Shown here: positions 33,139-47,416 of the stretch, one piece after another
How the letters are laid out: each line of letters starts with the position of its first letter
How positions within the stretch are numbered: the stretch's first letter is position 1
Source: Juglans regia
Taxonomy: Eukaryota > Streptophyta > Magnoliopsida > Fagales > Juglandaceae
NCBI RefSeq assembly: GCF_001411555.2
Contig: NC_049909.1
Location: forward strand, 6,951,485-7,015,484
Direction of reading: 5' to 3'
Length of the DNA: 64,000 bases
Notes under the pieces: model-generated
The model's database searches: none
What the model was told of the DNA's origin: nothing
The model's input: the letters and a program-made list of their open reading frames with translations, nothing else
Program-made: the position numbers and the translations under genes

Positions 33139-36100
33139 TGTAACAGCCCGCTAGAAATTCATTGGTGGAATTTCTATTGACTTTAGGAATCTCGTGAAAA
33201 CCCCATAAGTTTTTACGAATCGACCAATCGCATAGGTTTTAGTCTGTCAACATAGTCAGTGTTATCACTCACTATGGTGCTAGTAATATGAGTTTAATTA
33301 TTTGAGGTAGTTAGAAGTGTCAGAATGCGTTATGGTCTACGCCATTAGACTCAGAGGATTATTTAGGATTTTATGGCGCAATAACTTATTTTCATAATTC
33401 CGGACGAAACGTCTGTTGAAAATTGTGAAATTATTTTTAGGGGCACTTCGGGGTTGAATTTCGTTAAACGATTTTCACTATAAGTTAATATGAATATTTA
33501 GAATTTTTTAGTACTAAGTTTATTATGTATTTTTTTGGAGTGAATAGTAACCTCGATAAGCACACCCATTGCAGTGTTTTCAAAATCACAGTGTGGAATG
33601 TCCAAATTAGGTTAGAGAAGTTTTATTTAGACACTTGGCAAGATTTTAGCCACACTTAGTGAATGGTATTAGACACTTGACACAAAGAAGAACCATTAGA
33701 TAGATTTGTGAAGGAATCAAGGTGTGAGATCATGCCACCTAAGCAAAGTTGTGTTTCATCTGTTCAACCAAATTGTGCCAGACCAAAGAGGGTTTCAACC
33801 CTAGCAAAACCCTAAATGATTGGAATCCAATTGAAACCCCAAAAGCTTGGTTGAAACCAAAACCCTAAATGGTTTTCCCAAACCCTAAAGTTGGCCTCCA
33901 AACCCTTTTTAATCCGATTTCTAGCATTGTGTTTAATCACTTGATTAAATCACTTCCACATGCTATTAATTAATCAAATCCTTGTTATGACATCATTATT
34001 CAACCTTTTAAACCTTGGAATTTGATTGGGCCAAGAAAAATTGATTTTGGGCTTGATAGCATCTCAAACCCTAACCAAACCCCCTTTAAACCCCAAATTG
34101 AAGCCCACTTGGTGGGGCCCACCAAGGCCCACGAAATTGGCCACCTTGGAAAAACTTCTTGGAGAAGTTTCCTCCCCCACATGGCAGACCACCCACTGTC
34201 ATTGGCTGCACCCAATAGTGCCTTGATGTGAAGGAGAAATCCACTCCATCAACCTCCATCTTTCACAGCTGCTGCAAGCTGTCTCTGCCCCTCTCTATTC
34301 TCCACTTTATGTCACATATCCACCTCCAATCAAGGGTCATTCAAGCCCATAACTTCTCCCTCCAGAAGTCTAAAGTCGTGCAAGACATACTTCTCTCCAT
34401 TTTATCACTTCTTTCTCCCGTTCTTAGAGAGAAACCCAAAAGAGCTCTCTCGGGCCGATTTATGGGACTTTTTGCGTGGCCATTTACGACCCTTTGTAAG
34501 TATTTTCGCACGATGATTCCTTCACAAAAGTTGTTCATCCTTGAGTCTAATTTCCGCGGATATATTATTACTCTCATTCCATTCTCATTTGGTTGGTCAA
34601 AAGTATTGTTAACCATGGAAAGTTCATTCTGGGCGTGAAACTGGAGAGTATGTTATGTTTTGGAAGTTTTGACCAAGCTAATAGACTTATCTTGATCCGA
34701 AAATTTTATGGAATGTTGTTAACATGTGTTTATGAATGTTCATTGAGGTTTTGTTGCATGAATAAAGCTTTTGATGATAGATTTTCTTAGAGTTAGAAAC
34801 ATGAAAACTGGAAGTGGAAAAACAGTTTCTGTTTGGTGAAAGTTTGAATATTTCGTGGTTTAATCTTATTCCAAAGGCTTTGATATTTTTATATGATGAT
34901 CCTAAGCCTCTTATATACATGTTAGGATGTTATTTCGAAGATATTTAGTATTATTTTTAAAGATATGATTTTCTATGCAAGAGGATTTCGGTTAGGCCTA
35001 AACTTTGATGTTTTTGAGTTAGATCCATGTTTTATTAAATTTTAGCCAAGTGATTTTAAGTTTGATGGTTGGATCTTCTTTAGGACACACTTTTAAACCA
35101 TGTGATGTGTTAGTTTGAAGATCACATGTCTTTAAGCCATGAATCAAGAGAATGATCATAGTTAGTTGGGAAAATCAGTTTCTGTTTTGGACTAAGTTTA
35201 AAACCAAAAACTCCAAGTGTTGTTTTGTGTTTTTTTGGTGAGTTTTGTTTGATGTTTTGAAGCATATTTGATCTTAGGATGATGTTATGAATATGTTAGA
35301 ATTAAGATTTGATTTTTTGGAATTCTTGGAGATGTTTTTATTAAGGTCAAAACTTGTGATTTAAGGTTTACTTTTTGTTAAAAAGTTTGGATCTTTTTAC
35401 AAAAATTTTGGTATTGATAATTAGCTTTTTCTTAATGGATAGTTTTAAGGGTGTTTTTAAACTTAGGATAGGAAGATCTTTGTTACAAGATTTTGGTTTA
35501 TTCATGAGTTTTGGAACTTCAAAGAATTGCAACCAAAATAAGACAAATGGCCTATGTAGGTTTTGGCCATAGTGAGTTTTTCATAGTTGTGATTGGTTTT
35601 AAATTTTTCTGAGTTGAGATTTGAGTTTGGGAGAAAATTTACATGAGGATTGTAAATTTTGGTAATTTTTTGGAACTAGGATATCAAATCCTTAAGTTAG
35701 GGGGTAAAATGGTCATTTGCCCACATGTAGAGGGTAAAATGGTAATTTTACTCTAAGTTGTCTCTTTTCACATTTCTAATTGTTAGTAATTAATTTCTAA
35801 CTTTTAGAATAACCTTTTACAGTTCCTCGTGTTTCGCGCTTTATTCTAGTAGAACGCGACGATCGAGGTAAGTTAGCTTTTAACTTACTATCAGTTTAAT
35901 GTGTATGAGTGATAAGTAAGGGAACTAAATTATATGTATGCATGTTATCATATGTGCCATGCCAAGTCATTACATATTTATCTGTTACACAGAATTTATT
36001 CTGTCATGAATTATTCATCTGTTACAAAAGATATTCTGTCACGTATTCCTATACATTGCAAGCATGTCATGTTAAGTTAAGTATGCCATCTGTTACATGT

Positions 36101-37727
36101 ATTTCATGTCATGTAAGATTCACTGTCACATGTTACACCATGTTATGAAATGTTGTCTGTTATATGGTATGTCATGTTACGAAATGTTGCATGTTACATG
36201 TATGCCATGTTATGAAATGTATTCTGTTACATTTATGTCTTGAAGTATGTCATGTCTGTCATCTTATGTTCATGTCATGTTATGCTACGTCAGGACTTTT
36301 GTCTTTTATGTCACGATCATGTTACGTCACGTTACGAAATGTCATGTATGCCAGTTAAGTTATTCATGTCAATCACGACCCTAAGCGCTAGGATGGGGTA
36401 ATATCCTAGTGGAACTCCTTTGTTCACGCTGGAGTGTCTAAATAGGTGTGAAATTCCCTGGGTTGACGAAGTACAGTCAACAGGTTGCGAATGGGGCCTA
36501 ATTAGCTGGTCACCGGAGCGCGCCAGGCACTAACGCCGATGGTGCCACACATTACGTTACGTGTGTCCACAGCAAGTGTGGCACAAACAAATAAGTCATG
36601 GGGCCACAACAACTGTGGAGCATGAAGTATGGGGCCACAACAACTGTGGAGCATACACTACGTGAGACACAGCAATTGTGACACGTAGAATACGTGGGGC
36701 CACAACAACTGTGGAGTACGTATTAACGCACTCACAGCTGGTATAGAAACCTGTGATGTGATGCGGTAATCGGCAGGGACACACGGCTCAAGGGGACCTG
36801 TGTAGCACCCATATGGTCACTTTAATGATTAAGTCTATTGAATAAGATTTCAAGTTCATATATTTCACGTTCAAGTCATGTTTCAAGTTCACGTTATGTT
36901 ACGTTCAAGTTTACGTTCACGCAATCATGGTAATCCCATGAGACAAGAATATGTTTTAAGTTCATGTTATGTTATGTTCCAAGTTCACATTTGTGTTATG
37001 TCATGCTCAAGTTCATGTTCAAATTATGCATGTTCACGTTCATGTTATGTTTTAAGTCCATGTTATATTTTAAGTTCACGTTCATGCTATGTTTCAAGTC
37101 ACGTTCATGCTAAGCTTCAGTTTCAGTTTAAGTTATGCCAGTTATGTTATGTTGTATGTCAAGTTATGCTATGATTACTTATGATTTGATTATGCTTTCA
37201 TACTTTTACTGCCATGCATGCATCATTAACCTGTGTGGAAGTTTTCCGTTAACTTGCTGAGATTTGTAATCAAATCTCACTATGGTAGTCCCAACTACCA
37301 TTTTCCCCAAATGGTAGATTTTGTTATAGGATCTGAAGGAGAACCGGGAATCGACCAACTGGAAACGGCCGACTAAGTGACGGTACGACGTAGATGGTAT
37401 TACAATAGTTACCTCAGATTACTACTTGTATTGGTGGAGTTCAATCTCCAGCACTCTTTTGATCACAACCTTAGGGACTATTATTGTGATCTTAATTGTT
37501 CAGTATGTCGTTAAGTATGGAGTATGTTTTAAGTATTTGAGATATTTTAGTTTGGTGCATAGTATTGCTAAAGAAAAAAATTATCCGCTGCGAATATTGC
37601 ATAATGCTAGATGCATGTTAGGAATATTGTGTCTTATATGTTATGAACGGGGGTAGGTAACCTTGTGTTGCATGTCTCGACACTTCAAATGTCCGTCCGA
37701 TCCCAAGCGGAATTTGGGGGCGTCACA
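33139..37727 (+). repeat. LTR B (3' LTR, 4589 bp)
   Basis: TGTAACAGCC...GGGCGTCACA. Teloboxes AAACCCTAAA lie at 33807, 33860 and 33880; splice-donor consensus GAGGTAAGT at 35865; ATG-rich repeats at 35910-36360; CCACAACAACTGTGG repeats at 36602-36720; hairpins at 37259-37317. The left half is closest to LTR C, the right half to LTR A. Short frames at 34000-34230 that are open on both strands are also present in LTR C but look like shared sequence, not genes. Confidence 0.85.
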
Positions 37728-38058
37728 GTGACTATTCCAACTTGTTTAATGGTGGGGAAGAGCATGGTATGGCTCCAACGAAATTATCTGGACGTGATAT
37801 ATTAGAGAAACAAAGGAGACTGTCTAAAGTACGATTCAAACAAACTATCTAGAAAAGGAAGCTTTCACCCCAAGAGTTCAATTGGATGAAGAAGAGTATA
37901 TTCTTCCAATTACCATATTGGGAAACCTTAATGTTGATACACGACCTGACGTTATGCACACTAAAAATAATATTTGTGACAATGTTCTTGAAAACGTTAT
38001 GAATATTAAGGGTAAAATAAAATACACCATCAAAGGTGGAAAGGATATGATGAGGTTT
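37728..38058 (+). pseudogene. CACTA TNP2, piece B
   Basis: Picks up TNP2 after a gap of about 55 residues relative to the family: EEHGMAPTKLSGRDILEKQ, a stop, PQEFNWMKKSIFFQLPYWET, then a frameshift into DVMHTKNNICDNVLENVMNI, the conserved HNLDVMHIEKNVCDN motif. It ends at GGTTT, where LTR C enters. Confidence 0.85.
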
Positions 38059-41000
38059 TGTGACGTCCGCAGATTCCGCTTGGGATCGGACGGACATCTA
38101 AAGCGTCGGGACATGCAACACAAGGTTACTTGTCCTCGTTCATGACATATAACATGCAATGTTCCTAACATGCATCTAGCATTATGCAATATTCGTAGCG
38201 GATAATTTTTTTTTAAAAGCAATACTATGCACCAAACTTATGATATCCCAAATACTTACAACATACTTCATACATAAAGACATATTAAACAACTGAGATC
38301 ACAACACTAGTCCAAAATGGTTGTGAACAAAAGAGTGCTGGAGATTGAACTCCACAAAATACAAGTAGTAACCTAAGGCTACTACATCTAAGTCAAACCG
38401 TCACTTAGTCAACCATTTCCAGTTGGTCGTTTCCCGGTTCTCCTTCAGATCCTAAAACAAGATCTACCATTCGGAGGGAATGGTAGTTGGGACTAGCACA
38501 GTTAGATTTGATTACAAATCTCAACAAGTTAACAAAAAACTTCACACAGGTTAATGATGCATGCATGACAATAAATGCATGAATGCACAATCAAAGTCAG
38601 TAGTAAACATAACATAACTTGACATAACATGGCATGAAATAATAAGCATAACATGACTTGACATAACATGGTATGGAATAATAAGCATAACGTGACTTGA
38701 CATAACATGGCATGAGTTGACATAACTTGAACTGGAACTGAAACTTAGCTTGACGTGACATAAAAGTGAAACTTGACATGAACGTAAACTTGAACATAAC
38801 ATAACGTGAAACATGACTTGAACGTGAAATACATGAACTTGGAATCTTTCTCAGTAGACTTAATTAAAAAGTGACCATACGGGTGCTACAGAGGTCCCCT
38901 TGAGCCGTGTGTCCCTGCCGATTATCTCATCACAACACAGGTGTCTATACCAGCTGTGAGTGCGTTAATACGTACTCCACAGTTGTTGTGGCCCCACGTA
39001 TCCTACGTGTCACAATTGTTGTGTCTCACGTAGTGTATGCTCCATAGTTGTTGTGGCCCCATGAATTATTGGTGCCACACTTGCTATGGACACACGTAAA
39101 ATAAAGTTTGGCTCCATCGGCGTTACTGCCTGGCGCGCTCCGGTGACCAGCTAGTCAGGCTCCATTCGCAATCTATTGAATGTACTTCGTCAATCCAGGG
39201 AATTTCACATCTTTTTAGACACTCCAGCGTGAACAAAGAAGTTTTACTAGGATATTACCCCATCATAGAGCTTAGGGTCGTGATTGACATGAATAACTTA
39301 ACAAGATTGTTATCGAGATACACAAACTGTATTCGAGACTGGATGACATTAATACGAAAAGACAGAAGTCTTGACGTAGCGTAACGTGACGTGAATGTAA
39401 AATGACAGAATGACATACTTGGGACATAAATGTAATAGACAACATTTCATAACATGGGATATATGTAACAGATAATATTCCGTAGCATGGCATAACATGT
39501 GACAGTGAATATTATGTGACATGAAATACATGTAACAGATAGCATACTTAACTTAACAAGACATACTTGCAATGCATAGTAATGTATAGAAATACGTGAT
39601 AGAATATCTTGTGTAACAGATGAATAATTCATGAAAGAATAAATTTTGTGTAACAGATAAATATGTAATGACCTAGCACGGCACATATGATAACATGCAT
39701 ACATACACTTTAGTTCCCTTACTTATCACTCATACACATTAAACTGATAGTAAGTTAAAAGCTTACTTACCTCGATCGTCGCGTTCTACTAGAATAAAGC
39801 GCGAAACACGAGGAACTGTAAAAGGGTATTCTAAAAGTTAGAAATTAATTACTAACAATTAGAAATGTGAAAAGAGACAATTTCGAGTAAAATTACCATT
39901 TTACCCTCTACATGTGGGCAAATGACCATTTTACCCCTAACTTAAGGACTTGACATCCTAATTCCAAAAATTACCAAAATTTACATTCCTCATATAAATT
40001 TTGTACCAAACTCAAATGTCAACTCAGAAAAATTTAAAACCAATCACAACTATGAAAAACTCACTATGGCCGAAACCTACATAGGCCATTTGTCTTGATT
40101 TTGGTTGCAATTCTTTCAAGTTTCAAAACTCATGAATAAACCAAAATCTTGTAAAAAAGATCTTCCTATTCTAAGTTTAAAAATACACTTAAAAAATATC
40201 CATTAAGAAAAAGCTAATTATCAATACCAAACTTTTTATAAAAAGACCCAAACTTTTTAACAAAAAGTAAACCTTAAATCACAAGTTTTGACCCTAAATA
40301 AAAACATCTCCAAGAATTCCAAAAAATCAAATCTTACTTCTAACATATTCATAACATCATCCTAAGATCAAACATGTTTTAAATCATCAAACAAAACTCA
40401 CCAAAAATCACAAAACAACACTTGGAGTTTTTGGTTTTAAACTTAGTCCAAAATAGAAACTGTTTTTTCCAACTAACTTTGATCAATCTCTTGATCTGTG
40501 ACTTAAAGACATGTGATCTTCAAACTAACACATCACATGGTTTAAAAATGTGTCCTAAAGAAGATCTAACCATCAAACTTAAAATCACATGGCTAAAATT
40601 TAATAAAACATGGATCTAACTCATAAACATCAAATTTTAGGCCTAACCGAAATCCTCTTGCATAGAAACTCATATCTTTAAAACTAATACTAAGTATCTT
40701 CGAAATAACATCCTAACATGTATATAAGAGGCTTAGGATCATCATATAAAAATATCAAAGCCTTTGGAATAAGATTAAACCACGAAATATTCAAACTTTC
40801 ACAAAACAGTAACTCCTTTTCCACTTCCAGTTTTCAAGTTTCTAACTCTAAGAAAATCTATCATCAAAAGCTTTATTCGACCAACAAAATCTCAATGAAC
40901 ATTCATAAACACATGTTAACAACACTCCATAAAATCTTTGGACCAAGATATGTCCATTAGCTTGGTCAAAACTTCCAACACATAACATACTCTCCAGTTT

Positions 41001-42503
41001 CACGCCCAGAATGACCTTTCTATGGTTAAAAATACTTTTGACCAATCAAATAATCATGGAATGAGACTCATAATATATCCACGGAAACTAGACTTAAATA
41101 TGAACAACTTATGTGAAGGAATTATCTTGGTAAAATACTTACAAAGGGTCTAAAATGGCCACGCAAAATGTCCCAGAAATCTGCCTGAGAGATCTCTTTT
41201 GGGTTTCTCTCTAAGAACGGGGGAAAAGAAGTGATAAAATGGAATGAAAAGTGCCTTGCACGACTATATACTCCTTGAGGGGGAAGTTGTGGGCAGGAAT
41301 GACCCTTGATTGGAGGTGGCTATGTGACATAAAGTGGAGAATAGTGAGGGGCAAAGACTGCCTGCAGCAGCTGTGAAAGATAGAGGTTGATAGAGTGGAT
41401 TTCTCCTTCACATCAAGGCACTATTGGGTGCAGCCAATGGCAGTGGATGGTCTGCCATGTGGGGGAGGAAACTTCTCCAAGAAGCTTTGCCAAGGTGGCC
41501 AATTTCGTGGGCCTTGGTGGGCCCCACCAAGTGGGCTTCAATTTGGGGTTTAAAGGGGGTTTGGTTAGGGTTTGAGATGCTATCAAGCTCAAAACAAATT
41601 TTTCTTGGCCCAATCAAATTTTCAAGGTTAAAAGATTGGATAATGATGTCATAATAAGGATTTGATTAATTAATAGCATGTGAAAGTGATTTAATCAAGT
41701 GATTAAATACAAAGCTAGAAATCGGATTAAAAAGGGTTTGGAGGCCAACTTCAGGGTTTGGGAAAACCATTTAGGGTTTTGGTTTCAATCAAGATTTTGG
41801 GGTTTCAATTGTATTCCAACCATTTATGGTTTTGCTAGGGTTGAAACTCTCTTTGGTCCGGCACAATTTAGTTGATCAGATAAAACAGAGCTTTGCTTTT
41901 AGATGGCATGATCTCACATCTTGACTTCCTTCACAAATCCATCTAATGGTTCCTCATGGTGCCAAGTGTCTAATACTATTCACTAAGTGTGGCTAAGATC
42001 TTGCCAAGTGTCCAAATAAAACTCCTCCAACCTAATTTGGACAGTTCACACTATGATTTTGAAAATACTGTACTGGGAGCGCTTATCAAGATTACTATTC
42101 ACTCTAAAAAAATACATAATAAACTTAGTACTAAAAAATTCTAAATATTCATATTAACCTATAGTGAAAATCGTTCACCGAAATTCAACCCCGAAGTGCC
42201 CCTAAAAATAATTTCACAATTTCCAACAGAAATTTTGTCCGAAATTATAAAAATAGGCTATTGCCCCATAAAATCCTAAATAATACACTAAGTCTAATGG
42301 CGCAGACCATAACTCATTCTGACACTTCTAACTATTTCAAATAATTAAACTCATAAATCTAGCACTATAGTGAGTAATAACACTGATTATGATGACAGAC
42401 TAAAACCTAAGCAATTGGTCGATTCGTAAAAACTTATGGGTTCTTCACGAAATTCCTAAAGTCAACAAAAATTTCACCAATGAATTTCTAGTGGGCTATT
42501 ACA
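38059..42503 (-). mobile_element. Solo LTR C (4445 bp), reverse orientation, in CACTA
   Basis: Same family as LTRs A and B, on the minus strand: starts TGTGACGTCC and ends GGCTATTACA as read on plus. Flanks are GGTTT (38054-38058) and GGCTT (42504-42508), a 5-bp duplication with one mismatch. The splice-donor consensus is ACTTACCTC at 39765-39773 (minus-strand GAGGTAAGT). Hairpin 3 is perfect at 38464-38486. Palindromic CACAACTG-type repeats lie at 38970-39060. No internal region, so it arose by LTR-LTR recombination. Confidence 0.85.
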
Positions 42504-42698
42504 GGCTTGGCATAAGAAAGACATGCACCTGGAGGAGCATGGTACTCATTCTTTGATGAGGTCTACCAAATACACGATGGTGGGGGAAGGCCAGAGGAGT
42601 ATTTGTGAATGGTTGAAATCCGTGAAATCTCCAGATGGATTTGCCTCAAATATATCAAGATACTTGAACAATCTTGATTGTAAGATTTCTAGACAAAA
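42504..42698 (+). pseudogene. CACTA TNP2, piece C
   Basis: DMHLEEHGTHSLMRSTKYTM and VKSPDGFASNISRYLNNLD match the family segment after the MHIEKN motif, including the SPDGYASNIS box. About 65 codons between two LTR insertions; it joins in frame sense to pieces B and D. Confidence 0.85.
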
Positions 42699-45600
42699 TG
42701 TAACAGCCCGCTAGAAATTTAATAGTGGAATTTCTATAGTTAGTGTTATGTTTTCACGAGTGAAAATCTCTTCAGTTTTCACGAGTTGACCAATCGCATA
42801 GGTTTTAGTCTGTCAGCATAGTCAGTGTTACCACTCACTATGGTGCCAAAAATGTGATTTTATTTATTTGAGATAGTTATAAGTGTCAGTGATACGGTCT
42901 GCGTTATTTGACTCAATTTTCGAATGAAATGTTTGTTCGAAAACACATTTTGTTTATTTCGAGGCACTTCGAGGTTGAATTTCGATAAACGAATTACACA
43001 GTTAGTTTTGTGTGTATGTTGAGGATTTTTCAAAACAAAATTTATCTTTCACTTTCCCGAAGTGAATAGTAACCACAATAGTAGCACCAAGTGCAGTATT
43101 TTCAAAATTACAGTGTTGAATGTCCAAATTAGGTTAGAGTAATTTTATTTGGACACTTGACAAGATCTTAGCCATACTTGGTGAATAGTATTGAACACTT
43201 GGCAACAAGAGGAACCATGAGATGGATTGTGAAGGAAATCAAAGTGTGAGATCATGCCACCTAAGCAAAGCCCTACTCCATCGAACTATCCAAATTGTGC
43301 CAAACCAAATAGGGTTTCAACCCTAGTGAAACCCTAATTGGTTGGAATCCAATTGAAACCCCAAAATCTTGGTTCAAAAAACTGAAACCGTAAACGGTTT
43401 CCCCAAACCATAAAGTTGGCCTCCAAACCCTATTTGATTTGATTTATAGCATTTTGTTTAATCACATGATAAAATCAATTCCACATGCTATTAATTCCTC
43501 TAATTCTTGTTATGACATCATTATCCAACCCTTTAAACGTTGGAAATTTTATTGGGCCAAGAAAAATGATTTGGGCATGATAACATCTCAAGCCCTAACC
43601 AAACCCTCTTTAAACCCCTGATAAAGCCCCCTTGTTTAAGGCCCACGGATTTTAGCCACATTGGCAAACCTTCTTGAGTAATTTTTCCCCCACCTATGGC
43701 AAACCAAACTCTACCCAAGGAAGCCCCAAATACTCCCTTGATGTGAGAGGAAAATCCACCTCATCACCTCCATTCTACACGATGGCAGCATCAGCCCATT
43801 ACCACTCACTATTTGCACCTTTTTGTGACCTAATCACCATCCATCAAGGTGTCACTTAAACTCATACTTCCTGTTTCAAAAGTGTATTAAGCGTACAAGT
43901 CATCCTTTCACTCACTTCACCCCTTTTCATTTCCGTTCTTGGAGAGAACTCTTAGAAGCTCTCTTGGGCAGTTTTCTGAGCCTTTGTGCGTGTGATTTTT
44001 AGAACCCTTGTAAGTATTTTCTCATAATTATTCCTTCATTAGTTTCTGTGGGTACCCTTTTTTGTTTGATTTTGGAGTCATTTGATTGGTAAAATGTAAT
44101 TCTAACCATGCAATGCTCAATCTGGGTAATAATCTGGATAGTGTGATGTATTTTAGATTTTTTGACCAAGCTAATGGATAAATCTTGAACCGAAAGTTTT
44201 ATGGTGTATTTTAAACATGTTTCTATGAATGTTTGTGGAGATTCTTTGAATGATTAAAGCTTTTGATGGAAAGTTTCTCAGATCTAGAAACTTAGAAACT
44301 GGAAGAAGAAAAACAGTTTTTGTTTTAAGAAAGTTTAGATCTTTTGTTGTTTAATCTTACTCCAATGGTGTTGATAATTTTATACGATGATACTAAGCCT
44401 TTTCTCTACATTTTAGGATGTTAGTTTGAAGACTTTTGGTGTTGGTTTCAGTGATATGAATTTTTATGCAAAAGAATACTCGATTAGGCCAAAAGTTTGA
44501 TATTTTCAGCTAGATCCATATTTTGGTTTATTTTTAGCAATGTGATTTGAAGTTTAATGCTTGGATTTACTTTAGGACACATTTGTAAACCATATGATGT
44601 TTGGGTTTGAAGATCTCATCATAGTATGTATCAGATCAAGTGTTTGAGCAAAGCAAAGTTGAGAAACAATTCTGTTTTTGACTAAGTATTGGAGCCGAGT
44701 ACTTCATAGGAATGTGTTATGAACATGTTAGAATAAGGTTTTGTAATTTTTGAGTTCTTGGAAACATTTTGAAATAGGTCAAACCTTAAAATTCAAGAGT
44801 TTGTATTTTAGTTAAAAAGTTTGGATCTTTTTATTAAAGAGTTTTGTGTCTACAAGAAGTATATTTTCAAGAGATATCATCTTTGGAAGTTTCAGCCCTA
44901 TGATATTTTTCGTAGTTGTGTTTGGTTTTAATTTTTACTAAGTTGATATTTAAGTTTAGGACAAAATTTACATGAGAATGTAAATTTTGATTTTTTGGAG
45001 TTAGGATGTGAAATCTTTAAGTTATAATAAAATGGTCATTTTCCCACATGTAGATGGTAAAATGGTAACTTTGTTCTAAGTTAGCATTTTTCATGTTTCT
45101 AATTATTAGTGATAAAATTTTTAACTTTTATAGTCCCTACTTACATTTTCTCGTGTTTTGTGCTTACTCCTCGTAACGCGATGTTCACTATAAGTTAGCT
45201 TTTAACTTAAATCAGATTACTGCGTAAGTGTGATGGGTAAGAGAATTACAATTTATGTATGTAATTTATCATATAAGCCATACTATGTCATGTCACTTAA
45301 TGATTATCTATTACACAATTTATTCTGTCACATATTGCTATCTGTTACAAGTATATCATGTTACGTAATGTTAGCTGTTACATGTATGTTATGTCAAGTA
45401 ATATTTTCTAGTACATTTTTTGTCATGTTACGAAATATTGTATGTTATATGTTATGCCATGTTACAAAATATTTTTTGTTACATGTTATGCCAAGTTATG
45501 AAATGTTGTCTGTTAGATGTTACGTCATGTTACAAAATATTTTTTTATCTCATAGTACGTCATGTCTTTCATTTCATGTTCATGTCATGTTACGTTATCT

Positions 45601-47005
45601 CAAGGCTTCTGTCCTTTCGTTTCATGTCACGTTTTGTCTCAAGTACAGTTTGTGTATCTTGGAAACAGTCTTGAAGTCATATCAAGTCTATTTACATCTA
45701 TCACGACCCTAAATGCTAGGATGAGGTAATATCCTAATAGAACTCTTTTGTTCATGCTGGAGTGTCTAAACTAGTGTGAAATTCCATTGATTGACAAGGT
45801 AAGATCAACGAGTTGCGAATGAGACCTAACTATCTGGTCATCAGAGCATAGCAAGCACTAACGCCGATGGTGCCACCCACATTTCAATTTCATGATATAC
45901 GTAATCCCAAGGTAAAAATCAACAAGTTGCAAATGAGACCCAATGAACTAGCCACGTGACATGAGATATGTACAGTATATGTGTCTATAGCAAGTGCAGA
46001 TACCTGTGAACTGGCACATATGCTAATGCACTCACAGCTGCTGCAGATACTTGTGTTATGAAACGGTAATCGATAGGAACACACGACTCAAGGGGAGCAA
46101 TGTAGCACCCATATAGTCACTTTTATTTATCATGCTTATTGAACAAGATTTCAAGTTCATGTACTTCACATTCACGTTCATGCCATGTTTCAAGTTCACG
46201 TTCAGTCATGTTTCAAGTTCATGTTCAGTCATGTTTCAAGTTCACGTTCTATCCATGTTTCAGTTCAAGTTCATGTTATTTAGATCAAGTTCATGTCATG
46301 TCAAGTTTCAAGTTTGGTTTATGTTTCAGTTCAAGTCATGTCAGTTTATGCCATGTTATACGTCAAGTTATTTTATGCTTGCTTATAACTTTGATTATAC
46401 ATTCATGCATTTACTATCATGCATGCATCATTAACTTGTGTGGAAGTTCTCTGTTAACTTGCTGAGATTTGTATTCAAATCTCACCATAATAGTCCCAAC
46501 TACCACTTGCCTCGAATGGTAGGAGATGTGTCAGGTCAAGGAGAGGGAACGGAGCCTAACCGATTGGTGGAGGTTGATTAGGCAACGCTGACGCAACACG
46601 AACCTTGTTGCCTCCTCAGTTAGATTTTTGGACAGTATTATGGCATCATTTGTAGAGTTACGCAAGTTGCTCAACGAATTAGCCCAGTAATTATATTTTT
46701 GGTGATGTAATTATGGAGCTCGATCTCCCATGCTTTTCATATTACAGTCTTCTGAGACCCATACTGTAATCATGGATGTTTATCCTCTCAGTATGCATGG
46801 ATCTTGTTCTAAGTATTTGGGATATTATTAGTCGGTGCATAGTGTTGCTAAAAAAAAGTATCTGCTACGAATGTGGCATATTGCTAGATGCATGTTTGGA
46901 ACATTACATCTTTATCTATAATGAACGAGGGCATGTAACCTTGTGTTGCATATCCTGACGTTTCAGATGTTCGTCTGGTTCCAAGCGAAATCTAGGGGCA
47001 TCACA
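42699..47005 (+). mobile_element. Solo LTR D (4307 bp), diverged relative of A-C, in CACTA
   Basis: TGTAACAGCC...GGGGCATCACA. It has the same layout: ATG-rich tract 45230-45710, second ATG/TTCAAG-rich tract 46130-46430 and hairpin 1 at 46464-46483. It lacks the CCACAACAACTGTGG repeat block, and the donor site is decayed (CACTATAAGT near 45187). The flanks CAAAA and TTTAA do not match, so the target duplication is lost or eroded. Confidence 0.75.
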
Positions 47006-47416
47006 TTTAAGAGTCATGATTCACATGTCCTTTTACAAAGGTTATTGCTAGTTGTCATTAACAAGTTCTTGCGAGAAGATATAAGATTAGCAAAACTAGA
47101 ATTGAGTACATTTTTCTGGGAACTTTGCACACAAAGTTTAAATGTGGACATCTTGAAGCAGTTTGATGTGACATCTCAGTTATTCTTTGTAGATTTGAAA
47201 GAATATTTCCACCTGCTTTCATTGATATAATGGTACATCTAGTAACTCATATACTGCGCGAGGCATTGGTATTAGGTCCAGTTCAGTATTGATGGATGTA
47301 CCCATTCGAGAGATATATTGGACGCTTTAAGCGTTATGTGAGAAACAGAGCCCATCCTGAAGGATCTATTGCCGAGGCATACATTCATGTGAAGTGCTTG
47401 CCTTTTTGGTCCCATT
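47006..47416 (+). pseudogene. CACTA TNP2, piece D
   Basis: FKSHDSHVLLQRLLLVVINK, then LELSTFFWELCTQSLNVD, a stop after HLLSLI, and YPFERYIGRFKRYVRNRAHP with EGSIAEAYI: the family's KSHDCHVLLQ and WMYPFERYL...EGSIAEAYI signatures (start of the DUF4218 region). It ends at ...CLPFWSHL, where the hAT-like MITE enters. Confidence 0.9.

Larger units (their letters stand above)
26171..37727 (+). mobile_element. Gag-only Tekay/Del-like Ty3/gypsy element with 4.4-4.6-kb LTRs
   Basis: LTR A (26171-30606), primer-binding site (30610), internal region of only 2.5 kb with gag and a few protease codons, polypurine tract AGGAGGGGAGGA (33127-33138), LTR B (33139-37727). The sequence TTTCGAGGACGAAATC just before the polypurine tract and the Gag type point to the Tekay/Del chromovirus lineage. 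There is no reverse transcriptase, RNase H or integrase, so it is a non-autonomous TR-GAG-type element. The flanks are ATTAA (26166-26170) and GTGAC (37728-37732), not a target duplication, and about 55 codons of the host TNP2 are missing at the site. Confidence 0.85.

Noticed and set aside
34000..34231. About 70-codon frames open on both strands, also present in LTR C (41408-41654)
   Set aside because: Shared because the LTRs are homologous; absent from LTR A and D, and no recognisable protein.
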